Below are positions 7,293 to 15,871 of a stretch of 31,869 nt of DNA, in pieces. Source of the DNA: a virus; the IMG/VR virus record IMGVR_UViG_3300025168_000367, positions 1-31,869 of that record; one strand, written 5' to 3'. The notes below the pieces were generated by a model, which did not search any database, had not been told where the DNA came from, and saw only the letters and a list, made by a program, of their open reading frames with translations. The translations under genes were made by a program, and so were the position numbers. Within the stretch, counting starts at the first letter, position 1; the number at the start of each line of letters is the position of its first letter.

Positions 7293-8951
7293 ATGGCTGA
7301 GCAACAACTGAGACCAAGTGACGGCTACATGGGCAATATTAGGTTGAAGCGTGTAGGTGTCGATATAAGTTATTCTGAAGAACAAGTGGCTGAACTAGTC
7401 AAATGTTCTAAAGACCCTGTATATTTTATTAAGAATTTTGTTCAAATAGTTAATGTAGATTTAGGTTTAGTACCTTTTGATATGTGGCCATTCCAAGAAG
7501 ATATGGTCAGGTCGTTTCACAAAAATAGATTTAACATTGCAAAGATGCCACGACAATGTGGTAAAACAACAACTTCGGTTGGATATATGTTATGGTCTGT
7601 TTTATTTAATGAAGACTATACTATTGGTATTCTTGCTAACAAAGGTTCTCTTGCTAGAGAAATTTTAGGAAGATTACAAAAGGCTTACGAATATTTACCT
7701 TTATGGTTACAACAAGGCATTTTAGTTTGGAATAAAGGTAATATAGAATTAGAAAATGGTTCTAAGATATTTGCTTATGCAACATCAGCTTCTGGTGTTC
7801 GTGGCGGTACTTACAACTTAGTATTTTTAGATGAGTTTGCTTTTGTACCTCATAACATGGCACTAGAGTTTTTCCAGTCAACATATCCTGTGATATCATC
7901 TGGTTCAACTACTAAAGTAATTATAGTCTCAACACCAAATGGGTTGAATCTATTCTATAAGATGTGGGTTGATGCACAAGAAAAACGCTCAACATATAAA
8001 CCACTCGAAGTCCACTGGTCAATGGTGCCAGGTAGAGATGCAGAATGGAAAGATGAGACGATACGAAATACAAGTGAAGAACAATTTCGTATTGAGTTTG
8101 AAACAGAATTTGTTGGTTCAAGTGCAACTTTAATTTCTGGTAGTAAATTGAGAAGTCTTGCATTTCATAATCCAATCCGTACAGATGACGGTTTAGATAT
8201 ATATGAGGAACCACAAAAAGGACATTTATATATTGCGGCTGTTGATTGTGCTGAAGGAGTTAATTTAGATTACTCAGCAATAATGGTAATAGATGTAACT
8301 GAAACACCATACAAACAAGTTGCAAAGTATCGAAATAATAAGTTACCATTGTTGTTTTATCCAACAGTAATTTATAAAATAGGTACAATGTATAATGATG
8401 CATATGCATTAATAGAAACAAATAATATTGGTCAACAAGTTGTAGACATTCTACACTATGACCTAGAATATGAAAATATTTACAAGTTAGAACATCATCA
8501 TATAAAAGGACAAGCTATATCTGGTGGTTTTAAAAGGTCAACTACATTTGGCGTTAGAACCACAAAGACTGTTAAAAAGATTGGTTGTGCTAACTTAAAA
8601 ACACTAATTGAAAATGACAAACTTATATTAAATGATTTTGACACTATTGCTGAATTAAATACTTTTGCTCGACAGAGAGATTCTTACGGTGCTGAAGAAG
8701 GCAATAACGATGACCTAGTTATGGGTTTAGTTTTATTTGGATGGTTGACTGCACAATCATTGTTTAGAGATGAAACAGATGTGGATGTAAGAAAACAATT
8801 GCTGGCAGAAGCAAACATGTTAATAAATGAAGAATTAACTCCAGTCGGAGTATTTGATGACGGACGAGAAGTAGAGAGTGAGGTAGATTCAGAGGGTGAC
8901 CTGTGGAAGAATAGTGAATTAGTAAAAGACTATCCAACCTCAACTTTCTAA
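7293..8951 (+). CDS. 17: Large terminase subunit gp17
   Basis: This 552-aa packaging motor ATPase and headful nuclease is somewhat shorter than T4's 610. Walker A is RQCGKTT (87-93), Walker B is LVFLDE (176-181) and the coupling motif is STPNG (213-217). The C-terminal RNase H-like nuclease has D318 (AAVDCAEG), E375 (ALIETNN) and D474 (NNDDLVMG) as its metal-binding acids. It drives ATP-powered DNA translocation through the gp20 portal and cuts the concatemer. The start ATG lies 9 bases after the Dps-like gene with only a weak ribosome-binding site, so translation is probably coupled. Confidence 0.96.
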   Translation: MAEQQLRPSDGYMGNIRLKRVGVDISYSEEQVAELVKCSKDPVYFIKNFVQIVNVDLGLVPFDMWPFQEDMVRSFHKNRFNIAKMPRQCGKTTTSVGYMLWSVLFNEDYTIGILANKGSLAREILGRLQKAYEYLPLWLQQGILVWNKGNIELENGSKIFAYATSASGVRGGTYNLVFLDEFAFVPHNMALEFFQSTYPVISSGSTTKVIIVSTPNGLNLFYKMWVDAQEKRSTYKPLEVHWSMVPGRDAEWKDETIRNTSEEQFRIEFETEFVGSSATLISGSKLRSLAFHNPIRTDDGLDIYEEPQKGHLYIAAVDCAEGVNLDYSAIMVIDVTETPYKQVAKYRNNKLPLLFYPTVIYKIGTMYNDAYALIETNNIGQQVVDILHYDLEYENIYKLEHHHIKGQAISGGFKRSTTFGVRTTKTVKKIGCANLKTLIENDKLILNDFDTIAELNTFARQRDSYGAEEGNNDDLVMGLVLFGWLTAQSLFRDETDVDVRKQLLAEANMLINEELTPVGVFDDGREVESEVDSEGDLWKNSELVKDYPTSTF

Positions 8952-8955
8952 AACA

Positions 8956-8973
8956 CTAAATAGAGTATAAATT
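8956..8973 (+). promoter_or_regulatory. Late promoter, double box, before tail sheath
   Basis: CTAAATAG (8956-8963) and TATAAATT (8966-8973) lie in the 73-base gap before gp18. The block 8955-8978 matches 138-161 at 23 of 24 positions. It is followed by a strong AGAGGAG ribosome-binding site before the gp18 ATG. Confidence 0.65.
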
Positions 8974-9024
8974 AAAAATATATATTCACACAATTATTGA
9001 CCCATTTATAAGAGGAGTAATCAA

Positions 9025-10725
9025 ATGGCATTTCAGCTCTCACCAGGGGTAAATGTATCAGAAATAGACCTGACTACAATTGTCCCTTCAGTTGCCACTA
9101 GTATTGGTGGTATTGCTATAAAAGCCGTATGGGGTCCAGTTAATGAGATAACAACTATATCAGATGAACAGCAACTTGTCAGTATTTTTGGCAAACCTGA
9201 TTCAACTAATTATGAATACTGGTTCACAGCGGCAAATTTTCTAGCATATTCAAGTAATTTAAAAACAGTTCGAATTCGAGAAGGCGGACATCTTAACTCA
9301 ACAGTTACGACTTCAGCTTTAGCTGCTCCGGGCGTTTACATACCAAATGATGCTTCATATGATGCAGCTTATTCAAGTGGCGTTGTCACTTGGGGTGCTT
9401 ACGCTGCAAAATTTCCTGGCACTAAAGGTAATTCATTACAAGTTTCGATTTGTGATGCGGCTATGTGGGCAGCTTGGGCATATAAAGCAAACTTTTCTGA
9501 CCAACCTACAACTTCTACATACGCAGCAGCTGCTGGTTCTACTTATGATGAACTACATGCTATTGTTATTGATAGACTTGGAGAGTTCTCAGATGGAGTT
9601 GCTAATACAGTTCTAGAAGTATTTCCATTCATGTCTGTAGCTTCAGATGCAAAAGATGATTCAGGTAATGCAAGTTTCTATAAAGATGTTATTAATAGAC
9701 AATCACGATATATTCGTTACATGGCACATCCAGTTGCACCAAACTTAGTTTCGGGTAATTGGGGAACTTCTGTTACACCAGCTAAAGTATTCAAAAACTT
9801 AGCAACACAATCTACATATACATTAACAAATGGTGCCGGCTCAGGAGTTACTGATGCTAACACATCAATTGCATATGATGAATATGCAAATGCAGATACC
9901 GTTGATGTTAATTTAATAATGGCAGGACCGACTACAGGCACAGTAGTAGCTGCTAAAGTAATTGATTTAGCTGCAACAAGAAAAGATGCAATGGCATATA
10001 TTTCACCACAGAAAGCAGATGTAGTAAATGCTGTAGCTCCCGCTACAACAACAGTTGCTTATAGAAATACATTAACATCATCTTCATATGCAGTTATGGA
10101 TTGTAACTGGAAATATCAATATGACAAATACAATGATGTATATCGTTGGGTACCTGCTAATGGCGATACTGCTGGTCTAACAGCAAGAACTGACCTCGAA
10201 AGAGACCCTTGGTTCTCACCTGCTGGTCCTAACAGAGGCATCATGCGAAATGTATTAAAACTTGCATGGAATCCTAAGAAAGCAGAAAGAGATGCTCTTT
10301 ATACAAAGGGTATTAATCCAGTCCTGACATTCCCAGGCGAAGGCACACAATTATTTGGTGACAAAACATTGTTATCCAAACCATCTGCCTTTGATAGAAT
10401 CAATGTTCGAAGATTGTTTATCATAGTTGAGAAAGCAATTGCTCGTGCAGCAAGATTCTCAATGTTCGAATTTAATGACCAGTTCACTAGAGCTCAATTT
10501 GTGAGTCTTGTTGAACCATATCTAAGAGATATTCAAGGTCGTAGAGGAATTACAGACTTTAGAGTAGTTTGTGATGAATCAAATAATACAGGCGAAGTAA
10601 TTGATAGTAACAGATTTGTTGGTGATATTTACATCAAACCAGCAAGGTCAATCAACTTCATTCAACTAAACTTTGTTGCAGTTAGAACCGGCGTTTCATT
10701 CGATGAAGTCGTTGGACAATTCTAA
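9025..10725 (+). CDS. 18: Contractile tail sheath gp18
   Basis: This 566-aa product is the main sheath subunit, which contracts to drive the tube through the cell envelope. The N-terminus SPGVNVSEIDLTTIVPSVAT followed by GIAIKAVWGPVNE is the typical sheath start. The C-terminal domain has INVRRLFIIVEKAIARAARF, EFNDQFTRAQFVSLVEPYL and DIYIKPARSINFIQLNF, the conserved core that packs against the tube. T4 gp18 is 659 aa, and the size difference lies in the variable middle (about 100-330). A strong ribosome-binding site and its own late promoter fit high expression. It is followed by the tube gene. Confidence 0.95.
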   Translation: MAFQLSPGVNVSEIDLTTIVPSVATSIGGIAIKAVWGPVNEITTISDEQQLVSIFGKPDSTNYEYWFTAANFLAYSSNLKTVRIREGGHLNSTVTTSALAAPGVYIPNDASYDAAYSSGVVTWGAYAAKFPGTKGNSLQVSICDAAMWAAWAYKANFSDQPTTSTYAAAAGSTYDELHAIVIDRLGEFSDGVANTVLEVFPFMSVASDAKDDSGNASFYKDVINRQSRYIRYMAHPVAPNLVSGNWGTSVTPAKVFKNLATQSTYTLTNGAGSGVTDANTSIAYDEYANADTVDVNLIMAGPTTGTVVAAKVIDLAATRKDAMAYISPQKADVVNAVAPATTTVAYRNTLTSSSYAVMDCNWKYQYDKYNDVYRWVPANGDTAGLTARTDLERDPWFSPAGPNRGIMRNVLKLAWNPKKAERDALYTKGINPVLTFPGEGTQLFGDKTLLSKPSAFDRINVRRLFIIVEKAIARAARFSMFEFNDQFTRAQFVSLVEPYLRDIQGRRGITDFRVVCDESNNTGEVIDSNRFVGDIYIKPARSINFIQLNFVAVRTGVSFDEVVGQF

Positions 10726-10732
10726 TAAATAG
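10725..10732 (+). promoter_or_regulatory. Late promoter-like box before tail tube
   Basis: ATAAATAG starts at the last base of the gp18 stop and ends 19 bases before the gp19 ATG. An AGGAGA ribosome-binding site follows. This could boost tube protein over sheath read-through. Confidence 0.5.
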
Positions 10733-10751
10733 ATTAAACAGGAGAAATTAA

Positions 10752-11297
10752 ATGGCATTTAATGTAAACGAATTTAGAAGTCAAATGATTGGTGATGGTG
10801 CTCGTCCTAATCTTTTTGAAGTTTCTATGCCTTTTCCTGCATTTTCTAATGCTGGAAACGCACAACAAAAAATGACCTTCATGTGTAAAACTGCACAACT
10901 ACCGGGCGCTACGCTCGGTGTTGTACCAGTTCAATACTTTGGTCGTGAACTTAAATTTGTAGGAAATAGAACCTTCATGGATTGGACTATCTCAGTCATT
11001 AATGATGAAGACTTTAGTGTCCGTAACGCCTTCGAAAGATGGATGAACGGTATTAATAGTCATGCTCTTAATGTGAGAAATCCAGTTGCAACCTCACCAG
11101 GCGGATATTCCGTTGATGGTCAGGTAACGCAGTTTGGAAAAGCGGGTGATGCACTTAAGAAATATAACTTTGTCGGATTATTTCCAACCGACTTAACACC
11201 AATCGATGTTGATTGGGGTGCAAATGATACAATGGAAGAATTTTCGGTTACTCTATCATACCAATGGTGGGAGTCAGTCGAAGACGGTGTGTTGTAA
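10752..11297 (+). CDS. 19: Tail tube gp19
   Basis: This 181-aa major tube subunit (T4 gp19 has 163) stacks as rings inside the sheath to form the DNA channel. Family blocks are ARPNLFEVSMPFP, MCKTAQLPG, DWTISVINDEDFSVRNAFERW and the C-terminal VTLSYQWWE. It is preceded by an AGGAGA ribosome-binding site and its own late box, and followed by a strong terminator, which closes the sheath-tube transcription unit. Confidence 0.94.
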   Translation: MAFNVNEFRSQMIGDGARPNLFEVSMPFPAFSNAGNAQQKMTFMCKTAQLPGATLGVVPVQYFGRELKFVGNRTFMDWTISVINDEDFSVRNAFERWMNGINSHALNVRNPVATSPGGYSVDGQVTQFGKAGDALKKYNFVGLFPTDLTPIDVDWGANDTMEEFSVTLSYQWWESVEDGVL

Positions 11298-11300
11298 TAG

Positions 11301-11331
11301 GATGGCCTCTCTGGCCATCTCTATTTTTTTT
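11301..11331 (+). terminator. Rho-independent terminator after tail tube
   Basis: GATGGCC (11301-11307) pairs with GGCCATC (11313-11319) around TCTCT, followed by a short spacer and a T-run from 11324. It lies directly after the gp19 stop and just before the portal gene. Confidence 0.9.
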
Positions 11332-11346
11332 ATAGGATGATAAATT

Positions 11347-12981
11347 ATGGCGATTAAACTTTTCGGATTTACGCTCGGCAAAAAGGACATTGAGCAAACC
11401 TCAGCGTCCAAACAGCCTTCCTTTACTTTACCAAGTACAACTATGGACGATGGTGCTGTTACCGTTAGCGGTAATGCTCATTATGGTACATATCTTGATT
11501 TAGAAGGTTCGGTTCGTAACGAGATAGAACTTATTACTAGATATCGGGAGATGGCAAACCATGCAGAAATGGAAATGGCCATTGACGATATTGTCAACGA
11601 AGCAATTACACATGATGAATCCGGCAAATCTGTCGATATTCGTCTAGACAACCTCAGACAACCAGACTCAATAAAGAAAAAAATCAGAGAAGAGTTTAAC
11701 AATGTATTATCAATGTTAAATTTTAATAACTATGCTGATGATTTATTTAAGAGATGGTACATTGATGGTAGAATTTACTATCATATTGTTGTCGATGAAA
11801 ACAAACCTAAAGAAGGTATTCAAGAATTAAGATACATTGACCCACGCAAGATTCGTAAAGTGCGTGAAGTTAAGAAAGTAAAAGACCCTAAAACCGGTGC
11901 AATGATTATAGAATCAATGGCCGAGTATTATGTTTATAATGATAAAGGTCAATCAACACAATCTTTTGGACAAAATGTAAATTCTGGTCTAAAGATATCT
12001 CCTGAATCCATTATTAATGTTAATTCTGGACTAATGGATGCAAAGAACACTTTTGTAATTTCATATTTACATAAGGCAATTAAACCACTTAATCAATTAA
12101 GAATGGTTGAAGATGCTATTGTAATTTATAGATTATCAAGGGCACCTGAAAGACGAATATTTTACATCGATGTGGGTAACTTACCAAAAGGTAAAGCTGA
12201 ACAATATCTAAAAGATGTAATGGTTAAGTATAGAAATAAAATGGTTTATGATGCATCAACTGGTGAGTTAAGAGACGACAGAAAACATATGTCAATGCTA
12301 GAAGATTTCTGGTTACCTCGTAGAGAAGGTGGCAAAGGAACAGAGATTACTACATTGCCTGCTGGTCAAAATCTTGGCGAATTAGAAGATGTAAAATACT
12401 TTAAGAATAAACTTATGCAATCTTTGAATGTTCCAATCTCAAGAATGGAACCATCAAACGGAGGTATGATTGGTTTAGGTCGGTCAACTGAAGTAACAAG
12501 AGATGAAGTTAAGTTTGGTAAATTTATAACTCGATTAAGAAATAAATTTTCACAAGTATTTGACCATGCTTTAAAAACTCAATGTGTGCTTAAAGGCATT
12601 TGTTCCCTAGAAGATTGGGGTCTCATGAAAGAACACATTTACTATGACTATCTTAAAGATAATAACTTTACTGAACTAAGAGAAGCTGAATTGCTTCGTG
12701 AAAGAGTTAATCTTCTTAGTGTTGTAGACCCATATATTGGTCGTTATTACTCAACAGAATGGGTTAAGAAAAATGTTCTGCATATGTCTGGAGAAGAAAT
12801 TGAAACAATGGACACAGAGATTGCAGATGAACAAGAAAGTGGTGTTACATTTGGCCAAAGCGAAGTAGATGCTAGTCAATTTCCACCAGAAGATAATACA
12901 AAGGATGCTGACGATACTGAATCAGAAACACCAGAACTCGATGATGATGTATCTAAGTTTGCCGGCATAAATAAAGAATAA
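11347..12981 (+). CDS. 20: Portal protein gp20
   Basis: This 544-aa product (T4 524) is the dodecameric head vertex through which DNA enters and leaves and on which prohead assembly starts. Typical blocks are YREMANHAEMEMAIDDIVNE, the DPRKIRKVREVKK stretch and VVYRLSRAPERRIFYID-like (IYRLSRAPERRIFYIDVGNL), NKMVYDASTGEVR-like (KMVYDASTGELRDDRKHMS), and TEITTLPAGQNLGELEDV. The C-terminus is acidic (DNTKDADDTESETPELDDD). It begins the head-assembly block gp20, core proteins, gp21, gp22, gp23. Confidence 0.96.
   Translation: MAIKLFGFTLGKKDIEQTSASKQPSFTLPSTTMDDGAVTVSGNAHYGTYLDLEGSVRNEIELITRYREMANHAEMEMAIDDIVNEAITHDESGKSVDIRLDNLRQPDSIKKKIREEFNNVLSMLNFNNYADDLFKRWYIDGRIYYHIVVDENKPKEGIQELRYIDPRKIRKVREVKKVKDPKTGAMIIESMAEYYVYNDKGQSTQSFGQNVNSGLKISPESIINVNSGLMDAKNTFVISYLHKAIKPLNQLRMVEDAIVIYRLSRAPERRIFYIDVGNLPKGKAEQYLKDVMVKYRNKMVYDASTGELRDDRKHMSMLEDFWLPRREGGKGTEITTLPAGQNLGELEDVKYFKNKLMQSLNVPISRMEPSNGGMIGLGRSTEVTRDEVKFGKFITRLRNKFSQVFDHALKTQCVLKGICSLEDWGLMKEHIYYDYLKDNNFTELREAELLRERVNLLSVVDPYIGRYYSTEWVKKNVLHMSGEEIETMDTEIADEQESGVTFGQSEVDASQFPPEDNTKDADDTESETPELDDDVSKFAGINKE
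12966..12974 (+). promoter_or_regulatory. Late promoter-like box before core gene
   Basis: CATAAATAA lies inside the last codons of gp20, 19 bases before the next ATG, in the same geometry as the other late boxes. Being within coding sequence makes it less certain. Confidence 0.35.
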
Positions 12982-12993
12982 CGGAGAAAAATT

Positions 12994-13323
12994 ATGACAG
13001 AAATAGTTGATTTTATAAACCAAGTAGCTTCAGCTCAAGCTAAAGATGCTTCAGAAAGTCTAGACAATCTTTTATCACAAAGAGCGTTTCAAGGACTAGA
13101 TGATAAGAAAACAGATATTGCAAAAGACATGTTTGCTGATATTAATCCTATGACACAGGATGAAATTAATAATCCTGATGAGATTAATCAGAATACAGGT
13201 TATCAAGATTACGAGGCACCAGAGGTGCCAGAAGTTGAAGTACAAAATACAGCTGATGAAGAACCAGATTTTGAAGAAGAAGGTTCTCATATTCAGCGTC
13301 TAGACGATACTCAACATTTTTAA
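12994..13323 (+). CDS. Prohead core protein, gp67-like
   Basis: This 109-aa acidic protein has an ACGGAGA ribosome-binding site. The N-terminal 45 residues (IVDFINQVASAQAKDASESL then LLSQRAF, KTDIAKDMFAD) resemble the helical start of small T4 prohead core proteins such as gp67. The rest is very acidic and disordered (VPEVEVQNTADEEPDFEEEG). T4 has gene 67 at this place, between 20 and 21. T4 gp67 is part of the scaffold core and is degraded to internal peptides by gp21. The similarity is recognised by pattern and position, and identity is not proven. Confidence 0.6.
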   Translation: MTEIVDFINQVASAQAKDASESLDNLLSQRAFQGLDDKKTDIAKDMFADINPMTQDEINNPDEINQNTGYQDYEAPEVPEVEVQNTADEEPDFEEEGSHIQRLDDTQHF

Positions 13324-13335
13324 GGTAAAGATTCA

Positions 13336-14118
13336 ATGAAAAGTTTATTAGATTTTAAAGGCACTAAGCCAATACTCGAAGCTAAGAAAGTAGATAAAAA
13401 AGACTATAAAAAGTTTGACATTCTTGTTCGTGCTGGATTAGCTGATAAAACTAAGTTAGCAAAACTCCATCGTATATTAGATAAAATGGAGACTGAGCGA
13501 CCTGTATTTCCTCCTCATGAGAGAAGGTTACTTCAAGACTTATTTGGTAAAATGGTTGGACTCTTAACAGATAACCCACAGATTTTTCAAAGAACAAGAA
13601 GAGCTGTTCGTGAAGAAATGGAACTTCCTATTGAACTAGAGCAAGTAGTAGAAAAGAAAGGTGATAACCCTAAAGACCCACCTTTTGTTTTACTTCTTAA
13701 GAGAAAATCTTTTAGACCATATCCTAATGGCATGAAAGTTGCATTATATTATAATGCTAAGTTGAACAAATATTTTACAGTTCCTTACGGTCCTAAAGGT
13801 ATACAAACTCCTTTACAATCCGAAGAGGTAAACCGACTAAATAATGGAACATTTGAAGAAAGTACAATGGACCATTTACATAACATTGTTGCGAACAAGC
13901 AGCATAAGACAGTAAAGTTTGCAAATGGAAAATCTCAAAAGGTTGACCATTACACAGCAAGTGCTATGACAAATGTACATAAGAATTTAAATGATGTTAA
14001 TAAAAAGAAATATGCTGACTTGGTACATAAAAGTCCTGAACACTTTAGAAGAGGTTCAGACTTCGCATTTAAAGCCCACAGTGCTGCTGGTGGTAATAAA
14101 GCTAAAGATGCAAAATGA
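13336..14118 (+). CDS. Conserved head-region protein of unknown function
   Basis: This 260-aa basic protein lies in the prohead core block, where T4 has gene 68. The N-terminal half is helical and conserved-looking: KKFDILVRAGLADKTKLAKL, METERPVFPPHERRLLQDLF, NPQIFQRTRRAVREEME. The C-terminal half holds LKRKSFRPYPNGMKVALYY and is rich in Lys and His (HNIVANKQHKTVKFANGKSQ). There are no enzyme motifs, signal peptide or membrane helix. Its last codon and stop overlap the ATG of the next gene by four bases (ATGA), suggesting coupled translation. A prohead core or internal role is inferred from position; I cannot assign a family. Confidence 0.65.
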   Translation: MKSLLDFKGTKPILEAKKVDKKDYKKFDILVRAGLADKTKLAKLHRILDKMETERPVFPPHERRLLQDLFGKMVGLLTDNPQIFQRTRRAVREEMELPIELEQVVEKKGDNPKDPPFVLLLKRKSFRPYPNGMKVALYYNAKLNKYFTVPYGPKGIQTPLQSEEVNRLNNGTFEESTMDHLHNIVANKQHKTVKFANGKSQKVDHYTASAMTNVHKNLNDVNKKKYADLVHKSPEHFRRGSDFAFKAHSAAGGNKAKDAK

Positions 14119-14576
14119 GTTTTTTAGACTTACTTATAGCTAATAAGTTAGACGAAGCAAAAGAATTAATTCATGCTCGTCTAAATGAGATATCAGCTAA
14201 GTATCTAGAAGAAGCAAAAAAATATGAAGCAGCTGATAGATTTGATTGGATTGAAGAAGAGTCAATCGAAGAAATAGACGAAGCTACTAAAAGAAACCCA
14301 AACATAATAAACATGGGTCGTGTTAGAAGAATTCGTAAAAGAATAAGGCGTAATAAAAAAGGTAGAATCACGGTTCAGAAAAATAGAAGGCGGTCTAGAC
14401 TTAAAGGCTATAAGATTTCTGGAAATACGGTAAGAAGAATACCTGCAACAACAAGATTGAAGAAAGCTAGATTATTAAGAAGAGCATGGAAAACAACAAG
14501 AAGAGCGAAACTGCGCCGCTCTCTCATTAAAAGAAGAATGTCTTTGCGTAGAAGAAGTGCAATGGGATTAAAATAA
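14115..14576 (+). CDS. Core-region protein with protamine-like Arg/Lys tail
   Basis: This 153-aa protein has two opposite halves. Residues 1-56 are acidic helix (MSFLDLLIANKLDEAKELI, ARLNEISAKYLEEAKKYEAA), similar in style to gp67-type core proteins. Residues 57-153 contain 41 Arg/Lys in 97 positions and no Asp or Glu, for example RRIRKRIRRNKKGRI, KKARLLRRAW and RRMSLRRRS. At the junction is I-D-E-A (54-57), which fits the T4 gp21 protease rule of Leu or Ile, any residue, Glu, then a small residue. Inference: the acidic part targets the protein to the prohead core, gp21 removes it, and a protamine-like peptide remains with packaged DNA. The gene overlaps its upstream neighbour by four bases. 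T4 has no direct equivalent, though its internal proteins use the same logic. Confidence 0.75.
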   Translation: MSFLDLLIANKLDEAKELIHARLNEISAKYLEEAKKYEAADRFDWIEEESIEEIDEATKRNPNIINMGRVRRIRKRIRRNKKGRITVQKNRRRSRLKGYKISGNTVRRIPATTRLKKARLLRRAWKTTRRAKLRRSLIKRRMSLRRRSAMGLK

Positions 14577-14577
14577 A

Positions 14578-15180
14578 ATGACACAAAATATACAAGTACA
14601 ATCACCCGAAGTTACATTAACAATTCTTGGTGCAGCCAGTCCAACAATTGCTACAGTTGCTGTAGCAGATACAGCTTTTGGGATAACAATATCAACAGGT
14701 GCTCCAGTTAATGTTGGTGATACAATAATAGTAACTGGTACACAACCAGCTGGTCGTATCGTAGGATATAATAATGGTGCAAATAATTTATATAGAGTTA
14801 AACAGGTTACTGGTCAACTCGTTGGCGGATTAGATTTAGGTGAACAGGCATGGCCACTTTCAGTAACAGCTCAACTTGAAAATCCAGATGGCACAGCCGT
14901 TGTTACAACTGCTGGTGCTACAACAGGTTTAACATTTAAAGTTAATGGTAGTCCTCAAAATATTAATTATGCGAGACGAGTAAGACTTATTAATACTGCA
15001 ACTGCGACAAATAAAATTACAGTAACGACAGCTGCTGGTTCTATTAAAGGTTCGTTTACAATGAGTGCCGCTCTTGTGGCAGGAAACAATCAATCTATAG
15101 CATATGTAGTTAAAGAATATGATGATAAAATTTATGCAGCAGGTGCTTGTCTTGGTACAAAAATAGCTCTCGGAGAATAA
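14578..15180 (+). CDS. Beta-rich protein of unknown function in the head block
   Basis: This 200-aa Thr/Ala/Gly/Val-rich protein starts one base after the preceding stop (TAAAATG) and ends just before gp21. Pattern: alternating hydrophobic beta strands throughout (TLTILGAASPTIATVAVADT, APVNVGDTIIVTGTQPAG, KITVTTAAGSIKGSFTM), with YARRVRLINTAT in the middle and IYAAGACLGTKIALGE at the end. There is no signal peptide, helix-rich region or catalytic motif. The composition suits a surface virion protein such as a head decoration protein, and its position between core and protease genes supports a head role. Both points are inference. Confidence 0.6.
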   Translation: MTQNIQVQSPEVTLTILGAASPTIATVAVADTAFGITISTGAPVNVGDTIIVTGTQPAGRIVGYNNGANNLYRVKQVTGQLVGGLDLGEQAWPLSVTAQLENPDGTAVVTTAGATTGLTFKVNGSPQNINYARRVRLINTATATNKITVTTAAGSIKGSFTMSAALVAGNNQSIAYVVKEYDDKIYAAGACLGTKIALGE

Positions 15181-15184
15181 TAGA

Positions 15185-15835
15185 ATGAAACTAATAAGAG
15201 AAACCGTAGAAAATGTTAATTATTTAACAGAGACAACGGAGTCAGGTAAAAAAAGATTGTTTATTGAAGGCACCTTTCTAGTCGGTGACCAAGTAAATCG
15301 TAATAATCGAATGTATAAAATGGATACACTTAGAAATGAGGTTAAACGCTATAACGAAGAGTATATTAAGACTAATCGGGCATTAGGTGAATTAGGACAT
15401 CCTGACACACCATCAATTAACCTTGAAAGAGTATCACATAAAATTGTAAAATTAGACGAAGATGGTAATACATTCTACGGCAAAGCACAAATTTTAGAAA
15501 CACCCTATGGAGAGATTGTTAAAAATTTCATAGAGAATGATGTTAGTATAGGTGTATCATCGAGAGCTTTAGGCTCTGTGGTACAATCTAAAGAAGGATA
15601 TAATTTAGTGCAAGATGATTTAAAACTTGCAACCGCAGCTGATATTGTTGCTGACCCTTCAGCTCCAGGTGCTTTTGTTAATGGCATAATGGAAAATAAA
15701 GAATGGATGTTTGTCGAAGGACGATTTGTTGAATCAGATTTTGACCATGCTAAACGAACAATAAAGAGAGCTTCTGCTAGAGAAATCGAAACTGTTGCTT
15801 TAAATTTATTTGAAACATATTTACGAAAACTTTAA
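15185..15835 (+). CDS. 21: Prohead core protease gp21
   Basis: This 216-aa serine protease of the herpesvirus-assemblin-like fold (T4 gp21 has 212) matures the prohead by cutting scaffold, core proteins and the capsid N-terminus. The catalytic His is H72 in RALGELGHPDTPSINLERVS and the nucleophile lies in GVSSRALG (S125 or S126). The conserved start LFIEGTFLVGDQVNRNNRMY is also present. It sits between the core proteins and the scaffold, as in T4. Candidate substrates in this window are gp22, gp23, the gp67-like protein and the Arg/Lys-tailed protein. Confidence 0.94.
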   Translation: MKLIRETVENVNYLTETTESGKKRLFIEGTFLVGDQVNRNNRMYKMDTLRNEVKRYNEEYIKTNRALGELGHPDTPSINLERVSHKIVKLDEDGNTFYGKAQILETPYGEIVKNFIENDVSIGVSSRALGSVVQSKEGYNLVQDDLKLATAADIVADPSAPGAFVNGIMENKEWMFVEGRFVESDFDHAKRTIKRASAREIETVALNLFETYLRKL

Positions 15836-15838
15836 AAT

Positions 15839-15847
15839 TATAAATAG
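15839..15847 (+). promoter_or_regulatory. Late promoter before scaffold and capsid
   Basis: TATAAATAG is an exact match to the T4 late box TATAAATA. It lies in the 36-base gap between gp21 and gp22, followed by an AAGGAGA ribosome-binding site. It would drive the most abundant head proteins. Confidence 0.75.
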
Positions 15848-15871
15848 AAAAATACACAAGGAGAAATTCTA

